64,000 nt of DNA from Halichondria panicea (lineage: Eukaryota; Porifera; Demospongiae; Suberitida; Halichondriidae): positions 5,325,182 to 5,389,181 of the forward strand of contig NC_087384.1 of the NCBI RefSeq assembly GCF_963675165.1. The letters run 5' to 3'. The notes beneath the pieces were generated by a model. That model did not search any database, was not told where the DNA came from, and saw only the letters and a program-made list of their open reading frames with translations. How positions within the stretch are numbered: position 1 is the stretch's first letter; each line of letters opens with the position of its first letter. The position numbers and the translations under genes are program-made. Below, in pieces: positions 1-10,292 of this stretch.

Positions 1-160
1 CGAGGAACTATGTGTAGGAATACATGTACCTTACCTGCATGTACATGACTACAAATACATGCTATCCATTGAGGAAGGCAGTAACTTATTGTACACTGTT
101 TATATGCTAAACAGAAGCCCTGTTATATACGTATGAAGCCTATATATGCATGGTAACGAT
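1..160. repeat. Partial copy of the segment upstream of B-subfamily genes
   Basis: This stretch resembles positions about 38530-38700, upstream of the B gene at 39010. Shared words include AAGGCAGTAACTTATTGTAC-like and GTTTAC..AAACAGAAGCCCTGTTA. No B gene follows it here, so it is an orphan piece of the duplicated array. The match was made by eye. Confidence 0.5.
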
Positions 161-900
161 AGGTGCAAGAACATTTGTTGAGCTTATATAATTATAGTCT
201 GCAGACGACTGTCAAGACAACAATAATATATCCAATGTGCGCACGAGTGAGCTGTGTAACAACTGATTTGTTGCATTCCTTGTGCATTCCTTTCCGTGTA
301 CACATCACTCCTTTTATAGGACAACTACTTTCAACTACTTGTGGTGGCTGTGGAATGCACCAGACGCATGAAAAACGTTTTCTGCCTACCACTGAATCTG
401 TTTAACAGTGTTATACTATAAAAGGAACCGTTTCAGGTTACTGGGTGGAGGGGGGGTTTTAGGTCACTTCAGCCATACTATGCCAGTATCTAGATAGTGG
501 CACAGTTCAAGGCTTGACCTGTGCCATATGGCAGATATTGGCACAGTGTTTCCTTTGATCTGCCCACTCAAAATGCAACAAAAGTCAAATCTACATGACA
601 GTATATAGTATATATATACGTTTACATGGTATTCGTATCAGTACCAACATGTTACTGTAACTACGTACAGGAATACAGCAGCACAATGTACTGTTCTAAT
701 AATGAAAGCACCGCAGGTGCTGATGCCTCGGTGAAGGTGTCAAAGCTATAAAGTCACTACTATTATAGCAATAACATGATGAACATTTTGCATAAATGTT
801 GCTGCTTGCACAGAACCAGAGTCACAGAGAAACTCAAAGAGTGCATGAGTATACTGATCAACATGATTGTTGTGAAAAACGATCGATGCCAAAAGTCCAG
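161..900. other. No gene seen
   Basis: Short open frames on both strands show no family motif, no splice-consistent continuation and no codon signal. A G-run at 450-460 and short dispersed repeats are the only structure seen. Confidence 0.5.
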
Positions 901-1380
901 TCTAAATGAATAAAGAGCCTTGCAGCTCTCTTCTCACTCTTGCAGTTACCAATAGCTAGCGTTCTAGTTCAGAGCTAACTACTAAGTAGAGTAGCAATTA
1001 ACACTCTATCATGGACAAGTTTTTCTACAAACTCTTCTGAAAAGGCATTCCAATTAGACATAACGCATAACTTGAGAACGAAGCATTTTGCAAATCCACG
1101 AATTAAAATCCAAGAAAACGTGACTAGAAGCCTATATAGAAACCCTCACTTACACTTCATTGATCCTTATAAAATGAAGCATTATTTTGCAAATCCACGA
1201 ATTTAAATCCAAGAAAACACGACTAGAAGCCTATATATAGAAACTCTTACTTACACTTCATTGCTCCTTGAGCAACTGTAGCAGCTAGTCTATATATTAC
1301 ACATTACACAGACACAGACACAAACTCACAAACACACTACCGTATACACCTCGCTTGCACATGCGCACCGATAGAGGCAT
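901..1380. repeat. Duplicated array spacer, copy of about 35010-35520
   Basis: The stretch shares long words with 35010-35520, such as CAATAGCTAGCGTTCTAGT and CATGACTAGAAGCCTATA-like strings. Inside it, a segment around 1085-1130 is itself repeated at 1175-1225. The second copy sits in the spacer before gene C2, so this one marks an older duplication of array sequence to the left edge. Confidence 0.6.
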
Positions 1381-1429
1381 ATTTATGATACACAAGACTA
1401 TACGTTATAATGCCCGTACATCACCCACT

Positions 1430-2041
1430 TGTATCACTGGGCTCACTATAGTCTCCAGCTATCCCTCCACTAGATTTCGATGCCACAAAGTTTGAGCTGA
1501 ACCTCCTCCAGCTGGTGGGGGGTAGCTGGTCAGGGGGGGCAATGGCGGCTATATCCGTGGTGAATGTATCATCATCTCCCTCGTAGAAATGACGGGTCAC
1601 TTTGACTGCATGGGGACAGAGTCCTGGTCGAGATGGTCTGCTCGAGATGTGCAATGTTAACATGCATAATATATACATTCACCTCATCGTGGATTAGGCT
1701 CTTGAGATACATGATTACATGGTCTCATAATTATATAGACCAAGTGTTTATAGACTGTTCAATAGCTACATATACATATATATAGACAATCCAGAGTTCA
1801 CAATGAAATGACAATGTCAATTTAGAATGTGCATCTCTCACATACATACATACATGCATGCATGTATAGTAATCACTATAATGCATGCTAACATCTGCGA
1901 GTGCTTGCTATAGTGAAAGCATGCATCTGGGCTTTCAACTACATGTATATATACAGTAAACTGACCTTCACTGATTGAGAGTGTGATGGACTTAATGAGT
2001 CGAAGCTCTGACTGCCAACACAGACTCTGAGGAGGACTCAA
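1430..2041 (-). pseudogene. Decayed copy of exons 4 and 5 of the HAUS8-like gene
   Basis: Read on the minus strand, 2041-1963 matches exon 4 of the gene at 42240-42166, and 1640-1430 matches exon 5 at 41778-41574 (shared peptide words HFYEGDD, FTTDIA, APPDQL, SNFVAS). Against the intact copies, exon 4 gains 2 bases, exon 5 gains a 4-base insertion (TGCA) that breaks the frame, and the donor GTGGGTG is preceded by A instead of G. No other exons are nearby. This is a fragment of a gene duplicated with array sequence and no longer coding. Confidence 0.75.
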
Positions 2042-2228
2042 GCTGTGAGTGTCACAAGTGTGTGGGAGTGGTATACCGTCAGGGTGTCATACAGGGGGGA
2101 GGGGGGGGGTATCTCAAAACTAAAAAAACATTTGCAATGTGAACGTTGCTAGGATATGACCTAAGTCCGTAAAAAAATGGGGTGTATCACTATGGATCTG
2201 CATTCTAAGTAGTCTATAACAACCTACA

Positions 2229-2413
2229 TTTTTGGCTATTTTCAGGAAATGCAACCGATGACAGAACGAGAGAGGGAGAAAATACTCAACGGAGAAGTAC
2301 GAATGCCTCTTATTGAAAGACTGGAAGCTAAGCTTTTAAATGTTACTGCGAGAGGTGGTTCAAAGATAAAAATTAAAGTTATAATTACACGAGCTTGCAA
2401 ATACACATCCTAA
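2229..2413 (+). pseudogene. C-terminal fragment of an A-subfamily array protein
   Basis: The frame ending at the TAA at 2411 gives the last third of an A protein: MTEREREKILNGEVRMPLIE, then a lysine-rich linker, then ITRACKYT and stop. It is nearly identical to the end of the gene at 8014-8876. Everything upstream of the FFxFFP position is absent; the preceding 130 bp resembles non-coding sequence at about 13250-13370. It is a 5'-truncated relic and marks the left limit of the array in this window. Confidence 0.85.
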
Positions 2414-2474
2414 ACACTTAATTTGATTGTGTACATACTTGACAATTGTATATAATTACAGGTGGCAGTTATAG

Positions 2475-4019
2475 CATAGATAAACGAACAGAAAAGGATT
2501 GGAAACGCCTATCTGGCCCACGTAATAGAGGCTAGTTACGGTCACATGACAGGAAGCTCTAAAATTAACTCTTCTTCCACTGCAAGCCCATAGCAACGAT
2601 AATTATGTATGCACGCATGTTTGACATATCCATGGCAGCAAATATAGCTGCTATGTCCAATACTAACCCCCACCCCCCACAGCTCCCTGCCCCACACTGA
2701 GTCCGCTGTCTATAATGGAATGATCTCATACGATGCAACCACCAACATGGCCACCTACACCTGTGACACTGGGTACACCATCAGTGGAACCATAGATAGA
2801 AGAGTAATTACTTGTAGGAGTGATGGTACCTGGTCTCCAACACCACCCACTTGTACAAGTAAGGCCTAAATTTATATACGTACACATGCATGCATGGTGC
2901 AAGGTCTTCGCTCAAAGTCCATTTGCGTAGTAGGAACAGCATCTAGAATCTGTAAAATTATGTTGGACTGTTTATAGACTGTAATAGAGGTTCAACTCTG
3001 GTGGAGCATGCTACTGTTTACATCCCTGAAGAAGAAGATGCATCTGCTGAACTTATGATGAGAGGATCTGTTGTTGTGTTGTGTCCAACTTGTTAGATCT
3101 AATAATTGTCCAACTTGTTAGATCTAGTTACACTAGTACAATTTTGCTCGGAAGCAAGAAGCAAAGTGTATTAAACGTAGAGAGACACTGCAACATCAGA
3201 CATAATTTTTAATTGTTTTGTAAAATTAATTGTATAATAAATAAATCGATTATAAATTATTATTATTGTATAATACATTGTTGTAACATTGTACAACAAT
3301 TTATTCCTGGGTCTCTGGGAGAAGCTTGTCATTGATAACTCGTCTGAATCACAAAATTAACACAATACGTACAAACATGACATGTTAAAATCATTACAAA
3401 GTATATACACACACAGCGTCAAAAATGTATGTAATGAAAGGTACACATGGCTCATATCCAGGTATTAAAGCAATACCAAAAATAAATGTCATATTCCTAT
3501 TCTACTATGCATAAACAATTAGAAAACACATTAAACGCTACTCACGCTAACTTAGAAGTCACTGTGGAGGACCGGTAACATGATAGAGAAAATTTACTAC
3601 AAGTAGTTACCAATTATTATTTTTATAATAGAATGCCAGCATTGATGGCTATTCCCATTCTATTGAATATGAGCTTTCATATAATACAGCATTCAGTAAG
3701 TAATAGACTTGCAAAAGTGAGATATAGGAACAAAACCTTAAAATGTAGCTGTTTTGAGCACAAATCCAAGCACAACTGCCAGTGTGAGCGTCCTGGAGCA
3801 TCAGTTGGAGCTATCTGGCAAACCATGTGGATGCTAGAAGTTCAGTGCATACTTGGATTTCCCCCTGTAGAAATCGGCTGAAGAGAAAAGTGGGCAGAGC
3901 TCAACCAGTGCATAGATTCTGGAGCGTAACAAGCCTATTCTGAGGGTGTGACGTCACACGTTGAGATTGTAATGGATCACGTGAGGCGTTTCCAATCCCT
4001 TTTTGTTCGTTTATCTATG
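2475..4019. mobile_element. 1.5 kb terminal-inverted-repeat element carrying sushi exons
   Basis: The left end CATAGATAAACGAACAGAAA and the right end (reverse complement) CATAGATAAACGAACAAAAA continue together into GGATTGGAAACGCCT, giving imperfect inverted repeats of about 36 bp. The 7-base word GTTATAG lies immediately outside both ends (2468-2474 and 4020-4026), as expected of a target-site duplication. No transposase frame is seen, so it is non-autonomous. A partial end of the same kind (GGGATTGGAAACG) occurs near 59746. The superfamily is not assigned; a 7-8 bp duplication would be compatible with hAT-like elements. Confidence 0.8.
2683..3096 (+). pseudogene. Two exons of a sushi (CCP) domain protein, captured inside the element
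   Basis: Exon 1 (2683-2858) follows a pyrimidine-rich AG acceptor and ends at GTAAGG. It encodes a sushi-like module: NGMISYD, then YTCDTGYTISG, then ITC, then GTWSPTPPTC. The first of the four usual cysteines is missing (SLPHTES precedes NG). Exon 2 (2978-3096) joins in phase to give CNRGSTLVEH, an acidic stretch, and a stop. Sushi domains normally occur in secreted or surface adhesion and complement-like proteins. No signal peptide exon is visible and both exons lie within the inverted-repeat element at 2475-4019, so this is probably a captured gene fragment; transcription cannot be judged. Confidence 0.6.
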
Positions 4020-4026
4020 GTTATAG

Positions 4027-5170
4027 TGACTAAAAGTATGTTGTGTGTTCAAAGTACATATACGTATACGTATACGTGTACGACCAAATAGTGGTACAGT
4101 TTTTATGATTGTCATGCGTTAATTTGGAAACTCTTAAAATAACGTATGTAATAAGCCTATAAGTACCAATACTTTGGGCCTCAGCTCAATGAAGCTGCCA
4201 CCATGCATTCATGCAAGGACATTGCATTGTATATACGTATACATATACAAAGCTCAATGTATTTTACTCGAAATTACTCGATATAGGCACCATTCTATGC
4301 ACACGTATATCTATATTTTACGACAACACAACATCTTTCCTCAGCAGTTGCACGTACTACTCTCGAGTTTGCAACACTTATCCGAAGGGTGGAACCCAAG
4401 GCCGCTTGGCCACACATAATTATAGCTACATATAACATGTAAGATGTATCAGGGAAAGTATTTCTGTTTACACATGCATGCATGTATATGGCTTATAATT
4501 ATTCATGGGCCGCTTAAATGGTCGTGAAATATATGATTTGAATCCTTGAATGAGTCGGCAGGAAGTCTAGTGCTCATGTTGTGAATAACTAAGACTGCAT
4601 GTACACTATAAAGTATATACATTGAACAATGAGCTGTTCCTTGAAGTTTAGTTAACGCTACCAGGACACCTATATATAGCGGCCTGTGTGAAGAATAGTA
4701 AACGCAGCTAAATCATCATGCATGCATGCAGCTATAAAACACACTATGTAATAATTGCCAATGTTATCATTGCTATACCAGTAAAAATGTTAGAAGTGAT
4801 CATTAACTCCACTTCATAATCTGACCTCAGGCTGGCGAACATTAGTCAATACATATATACAATATAATATACCTACAAGGTGTATTGAATACATATATAG
4901 CAACAGACATGTTGTGTGGGTGGTTTGGCTCACAGTGAAACCCTATACGTATATAATATCAAGGTATGTAATGTGCTGTATATAAACATTAATTTTATAT
5001 CCAGAAATCGAGGCTGACAGCTATCTATACATATTTAAAATTCATATTGTGTGGGAGTATCGTTAAAAATTAGGAACAAAGAAAATATGAATACAGGCTA
5101 TACATACCATAATTATACATTTACTACACGTGCAGTTATAAGCAGTGAACATTCATACGTATATGTAGTT
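4027..5170. repeat. Spacer before gene A1, built of shared array modules
   Basis: No gene is seen. The stretch carries words that recur before other array genes: GAGTCGGCAGGAAGTCTAG at about 4553, GACATGTTGTGTGGGTGG near 4908 (also near 24590 and 31160) and CTCAGCTCA-type sequence near 4180. The open frames at 4174-4480 lie in this repeat and have no support. Confidence 0.6.
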
Positions 5171-5175
5171 ATACA

Positions 5176-5201
5176 TGCACCGGATGTTGCATGTGACTAA
5201 A
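5176..5201 (+). promoter_or_regulatory. Conserved upstream motif of A and C genes (A1 copy)
   Basis: TGCACCGGATGTTGCATGTG followed by ACTAAA lies about 125-150 bp before the ATG of A1. Close copies occur at 7711 (before A2), 19150 (before C1) and 35737 (before C2). Degenerate copies in spacers lie near 24817, 31388 and 37501. Its retention at similar positions suggests a regulatory site or a conserved piece of 5' sequence. Confidence 0.5.
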
Positions 5202-5324
5202 GATTGATGTACATTTTATTCCAATCAAGTGCCTGCATTGGGAAAGAATCAGTAACTGCATGTGAGCTTCAACTGAGAGATTCCAGTATTATACATAAAC
5301 AGTGTAGTAATTATAAGTGGAGAA

Positions 5325-6125
5325 ATGGCAGAGCAACTAGCTCCAACTGACAGTATTGGTATTCATCTAAAAGAAGAGTATGGTTCTAAGCCTCCAAATA
5401 CACATATTGGATGCTTCTACATCAAGCTTGGACAAGAAATTTGTCAGTATCCCAGGATTCTACTAAAAGCAATTGATGCCCTCAAAAGTATACTAGGATC
5501 GACCAAATGGGGAAAAACAGAGCCAGGAGTATTTTTCTTCAAAGCCCCAGAAACAACAACAACTGATGAACGTAAACACGAGGAAGAGATGAACGCTCAA
5601 ATTCGGGAGAAGTTGATGACAGATTTGCAAGGACATGATACTGGCATCCATATCATACTTAGTAGAGCATGTTTATACACAGAAAATAGCCGTGAGATAA
5701 CAACAGAGGAAATCGGGGAAAAATTAACATACGTGTGTGAGCACAACGTCACAGGAAGCACCCACATCGACTATTTTTACCTTTTCATACAAGCAGTTGT
5801 CAGAGAGGAAAGCTTTGACAAGAAACAAGCCAAAATAAAGAATGAAAAGGTGCAAAGTAAGGCTTTGGAAGAGCTCAAAACACTACCGGGAAATTGGAAA
5901 TCAGTGAAACCCCAAGAAACATGGCCAGGAACATTTTTTGGCTTTTTTCCAAACGGGTTAAATGAACGACACCGGGAGGAACTACTTAATGGGGAGGTAC
6001 GAATACCTCTTATTGAAAGATTGGAAGCTAAACTTGAAGGTAAGAAGATTCATGACAGTCTTGGCCTGGAGCTAAAAGTTCAGGTCATAATCACACGAGC
6101 TTGCAAATACACACCAACAGAATGA
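5325..6125 (+). CDS. Array protein A1, two-module family of unknown function
   Basis: The frame is intact and intronless, 266 codons from the ATG at 5325. I do not recognise the family. Module 1 (about residues 8-120) runs from IGIHLKEEYG through HIGCFYIKLGQ and a tryptophan to an EExNxxIREKL stretch and ends ILSRACLYT. Module 2 (about 125-262) repeats the plan: IGEKLTYV, HIDYFYLFIQ, LPGNWKSV, TWPGTFFGFFP, an arginine/glutamate-rich EELLNGEVRIPLIERL segment and IITRACKYT. The two modules are clearly diverged copies of each other. No signal peptide, membrane segment or disulfide pattern is visible, so a soluble intracellular protein is likely. The conserved motif at 5176 lies upstream. Coding status is supported by full alignment with the other A copies. 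Confidence 0.85.
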   Translation: MAEQLAPTDSIGIHLKEEYGSKPPNTHIGCFYIKLGQEICQYPRILLKAIDALKSILGSTKWGKTEPGVFFFKAPETTTTDERKHEEEMNAQIREKLMTDLQGHDTGIHIILSRACLYTENSREITTEEIGEKLTYVCEHNVTGSTHIDYFYLFIQAVVREESFDKKQAKIKNEKVQSKALEELKTLPGNWKSVKPQETWPGTFFGFFPNGLNERHREELLNGEVRIPLIERLEAKLEGKKIHDSLGLELKVQVIITRACKYTPTE

Positions 6126-6274
6126 ACACATCCTAACAATTTGATGTTTGAACATACGGTATATCGTTAGCATGATTGTGACAAACATTTTATTCACCTG
6201 TTTGTGTTTTGACAGTACAATTGTGATTGCATTTGAGTGTGATGTGCCACTCAAACACATTGCATACAAAGCTC

Positions 6275-6547
6275 TACCGTATAGCGGGTATATTTCGAGG
6301 GTATAAATCTTCGCAGATGGACCATTACAAAGAATTTCGCGGATTTTATTTTCGTGGTCTGAGTTCCAGCCTTTTGGCGCATGCGCACATCAACATGCAG
6401 CTGTACCTCCACACCGTTAGCCTCGAATCCATAATACTGAACACGCCTACTATTCATAATTTTCGTGGGTATAAATTTTCGCGGTACAGGCTCAATCCGC
6501 GAAAACCGCGAACATTTATACCCTCGAAATATACCCGCTATACGGTA
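6275..6547. mobile_element. MITE with 33-bp inverted ends, family TACCGTATAGCGGG
   Basis: The element begins TACCGTATAGCGGGTATATT and ends with its reverse complement at 6547. The internal sequence has repeated TTTTCGCGG/CCGCGAAAA words. A longer copy is at 40032-40474, and related ends occur at 59817-60029, 63412-63656, 29438-29560, 34622-34866 and 17293-17505. The open frames across it on both strands are read-through of the inverted repeats, not genes. Confidence 0.85.
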
Positions 6548-7700
6548 TGTACTATGTAAATTGTTATGCAAAAATACTAAGTACTTTTTTATCTACGCAC
6601 ACATGGGATAAAACAATAGCATAATACTAAAGTGTGTGTGTGTCGTCTAAAAGTCTAATTTAACTATAATTAAGCAAATGTATAAATGTACAAGGTACAC
6701 AGCTAGTTAACGGGTGACACCCCAGAGTTGTGGCCAATGTTTGTTTATCCACTTAGATGGTCATGAATATTGGGCATTTGAAATTTGAATTGAATGTTTT
6801 TAACGAGTCGGCAGGAAGTCTAGTGCTAGTGTTATGAATACAGTAAACACTCATGCAGAGTGATTGTATATACAATACAACAAACAATAAGCTGTAACTT
6901 CCTTAATGTTTTACAACACTGTCAGGACACCTATAGGGGAGTATGTATAAAGACTGATTTAGAATAGCTATAATTATTATCATACCGGTATACACACTGT
7001 AAAGAAACATTATCATTGGTACCGTAAACATGATCAGTAGCTCTATCATTTAGAACCTGCACTTAATAGCTAGACCATTAGTCAATACAATCTGTATTGA
7101 ATACGTCTATATAGCCACAGACATGTTGTGTGAGCGATGAAACAATATAATTTATTAATAGGTAATTCATACACAACACAAGGAACTATGTACTTACTAT
7201 ACATGTACCTTAATTACCATGTCTGTGGCTATATAGACATATTCAATACAGATTGTATTAACTAATGGTCTAGCTATTAAGTGCAGATTCTGAGCTACTG
7301 ATCACTAGCTCTAAACATGTTAACATGGCCACAAATAAATATGCTACATACATGTACGTATCCGTTGAGCGCAGGACAGTGACTTATACTGTGCACCTGT
7401 TTACTAACAGAAGCCCTGTTATGTGAAGCCTATGGTAATGACAAAAAGCCCGATAGTTGTATGCAAGAAGACTATACCAAGGATGTCTAAAGTTATGAAT
7501 ACGATTAGTAATAGGATGCTATAAATCATGTGATACTATAGTGTAACATCAGAATAAAATATCTAGTATGCAAGCAGAGACACAAACATTAATATATAAG
7601 TTAAGACAGTTTACAGTGAGTATTTGAATGTGAGAGAGTTAATTCTGTTAACGTATAAAAATAATACTGTCAGTAACAGTACAACAGTACACGTTCAGAC
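6548..7700. repeat. Spacer before gene A2, shared array modules
   Basis: No gene is seen. It carries the recurring words GAGTCGGCAGGAAGTCTAG (about 6814) and CTGTCAGGACACCTATAGG (about 6922). A local inverted repeat is present: 7070-7140 (CATTAGTCAATACAATCTGT region) is mirrored at 7210-7290. Confidence 0.6.
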
Positions 7701-7710
7701 AATAGTTGCA

Positions 7711-7930
7711 TGCACAGGATGTTACATGTGACTAACTAAACTATGCAAGATATAAATTGATGTATTGTTTTGATCAACTATTTTATAAGCAAGTAAAGAG
7801 TACAGAATACACTCACTTCAGACAAGGACTGCATGCTATTTACAACCATAAAATCTCTGCTATAGTATAAGACTTCAAGTTCAAAATATTATATAGAGTG
7901 ATAGACAATTAACTTCCCACTATAAAAAGT
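7711..7930 (+). promoter_or_regulatory. Upstream region of A2 with conserved motif and TATA-like box
   Basis: The A/C upstream motif appears as TGCACAGGATGTTACATGTG at 7711. At 7901-7926 the word AGACAATTAACTTCCCACTA runs into TATAAAAAG, about 90 bp before the ATG. The matching block before C1 (19311) and C2 (35896) reads AGACAACTTCCCGCTATA or AGACAACTTCTCACTATA. Similar spacing in three genes supports a core promoter. Confidence 0.55.
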
Positions 7931-8013
7931 AGCAAATCAGAAAATTGTAAGTGTAGTAACATCCGGCCTTATACTCCACGGAAGAATCCATTGGCAAGCA
8001 ATTTGTGCAGAGC

Positions 8014-8876
8014 ATGGCAAGGAAAGAAATGGCAGTGACACTACTTACTGACGACATTGGTGATCACCTACAACAAGAGTATGGTTCTGAGCCACCAAAT
8101 ACACACATTGGATGCTTCTACATCAAGCTTGGACAAGAAATTAGTAACTCTCCAATCAGCCAAAAAGAAGTAATTGATACCATCAACCGTTTTATGATAG
8201 GTCCGAATCAATGGGTCAAATCAGTGGCAGGATGGGATGGAGTCCTTTTCTTTCAGAACTCAAAAGCAACAACGAATCCGAATGATGAACGCGACATTGA
8301 ATTAAAGATAAACGATACTATTCGAAAGCCTTTGATTACAGATTTGAGCAAAAACTGTCCTGACATTCATAGCATGTTTAGTAGAGCTTGTCTGTACAAA
8401 GAGAATATGGAATGTGCTAGCAGCCAGGAGATAACAACAGATAAGATTGGGGATATTATGGAAAACGTGTACGAGCACAATACCATACGAAGCACTCACA
8501 TTGAATACTTTTACCTTTTTGTACAAGCTGTTGTCAGAGAAGAAAGCAGCGGCACAAAACAACATACGATAAAGGACGAAAAGGTGCACATTGAGGCATT
8601 AGCAGTGCTAAAAACACTACCAGGAGATTGGGAAGCAGTGGAACCTCAAACAACGTGGCCAGGAACTTTTTTGGCTTTTTTCCAAAGAAAATGCAACCAA
8701 TGACAGAACGAGAGAGGGAGAAAATACTCAACGGGGAGGTACGAATGCCTCTTATTGAAAAATTGGGACCTAAGCTTGAAGAAATGAGGCTTATTAATGA
8801 CCTGAAGCCAAAAGTTCAGGTTATAATAACACGAGCTTGTAAATACACCCCGATAATTAAAGAGGCCACATCCTAA
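8014..8876 (+). pseudogene. Array gene A2, interrupted by a one-base frameshift
   Basis: From the ATG at 8014 (MARKEMAVTLL) the A-type protein reads well through IGDHLQQEYGSEPPN, HIGCFYIKLGQ, FSRACLYKE, HIEYFYLFVQ and TWPGTF. It then leaves frame at about 8670 and stops at 8703. The continuation KKMQPMTEREREKILNGE to ITRACKYTP and stop at 8876 is in the next frame. Compared with A1, one base is missing just before the T run (CATTTTTT in A1, CTTTTTT here). Restoring frame is not needed to see that both halves are otherwise well conserved, so the lesion is recent or a sequencing error in a homopolymer. Confidence 0.8.
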
Positions 8877-10180
8877 CTGAACAGATTATAATTGTTGGAC
8901 TAATTTTTGTAACAGAGTATTGAGATACACATGCAGTTCTGCGATTGTTTTTGTAGAAGTGGAAATTAGCTCTTACGTATAGTACTAATAATTATGACAC
9001 TCAGTTTCTTATAACATTATAGACAGGTCACAGATCAAACTGGGTGGGGGCCCAGCCACCATTCCAGCACATTACTGTTTAACATAAATTATGTGTGTAT
9101 ACACGTCTACAACTTGAAAAGTAGCTTTTATCTATGCACACAGGGATATGCTGTTGTCACACTTTGGCTGTCAATATTACATGAATAGAAGCTACATGGG
9201 TTATTCCATGAGAATAGCAAAACACTTCGTAAGTGGCCCCTCATGCAAAACTGTGGTCATAAACATTAATTCTTATATCGTTTAAAGTCTATTTGTGTTG
9301 AGTTTGACCTTCATAATGTTGTCATAACTTTGTCGTACTTACACTGAAATTCATGTTTCATGGATTCCTTGCCTATAAAAAGCGCTTCTATATCTATTAT
9401 GCTGTAGAGCTGATAAGCTTAAACCAGCTAAAGGATATAATTATTCCATGTACATGCAGATTTGTTCAATCAAAAGTACTCGATAAGCACTACTATATCT
9501 ATAATATTATATGCACGCAGGAATACACTGTTACACAACCATTTCAAGTATGCCATCACTAAAATGATGCTACTGCATGTGTGTGTGCAGTTGTCAGTGT
9601 GTGTGTGTGTCGTCAAAAGTCTAGGAACTAATTAGCAAATGAACACAAGGTACACGGGTCATTCAACACCTCAGAATTGTGGCCAAATATATTCGCTTAT
9701 CCACTTATAGATGGTCATAATTGGGCACTTGAAATTTGAATGTTTAAACGAGTCAGCAGGAAGTCTGTATAGTGCAGTATTGTGAATTCCAGAATGGAGA
9801 GCCAATGTTTACTTATCAGAATTTGGGTATACCATATAGACTCGGTAAACAGATCGAGTGTGAGTTGACATTAATCGTGCTTTTGCCATGCTACATTCGT
9901 ATCTTGAGCAAGGCAGTGAGTGACTTATTGTTACACATGAAGTATACTATATTCATGTACGCGAAATCTGTTGACAGTATTATGTGAGGCCTATAATAAT
10001 TATTATGACATTAAACAAAAGCCAGTTAGAAATTTTTACGCAGGGACTTTACCTGGTAAGTACGTACATGATTATTTTTACGCCCTATTACATTCTACAC
10101 ATACCTATTGTCGGCAAAAGTCTAAACAATAAGTCTGTAAATATGGTATTGTCTATATATAGCACTCATAAGTAACAGCT
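8877..10180. other. Spacer between A2 and B1, no gene seen
   Basis: It contains a GT-rich patch at 9590-9611, the recurring spacer words around 9610-9770 (GTCAAAAGTCTAGGAACTA, GAGTCAGCAGGAAGTCTGTA) and several short frames without family motifs. Confidence 0.5.
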
Positions 10181-10215
10181 CACGCACGTCATGGTTTTGG
10201 CCATAAAAGTAGCCA
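10181..10215 (+). promoter_or_regulatory. B-subfamily upstream block (B1 copy)
   Basis: GCACGTCATGGTTTTGG followed by CCATAAAAGTAGCC lies about 80-110 bp before the ATG at 10293. The same block precedes B2 (26843), B3 (32899) and B4 (38879), usually with a palindromic CACGTG E-box and a TATA-like CATAAAAG or TATAAAAG 13-20 bp further on. In B1 the E-box has decayed to CACGTC. Confidence 0.6.
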
Positions 10216-10292
10216 CAATAACAAACAGCAATCTATAGCTGCTGACTACTTAAGTGACTCACATAGTTACAAAGTTTTGTCTGTACATTAAC

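Noticed and set aside
3633-3881. 82-codon frame with several cysteines inside the captured-exon element
   Set aside because: No acceptor or phase match to the sushi exons and no recognisable motif; left as unsupported.
6227-6571. Overlapping frames of 106-110 codons on both strands
   Set aside because: They read through the inverted ends of a MITE (6275-6547); the peptides recur wherever the MITE does, e.g. 40014-40268.
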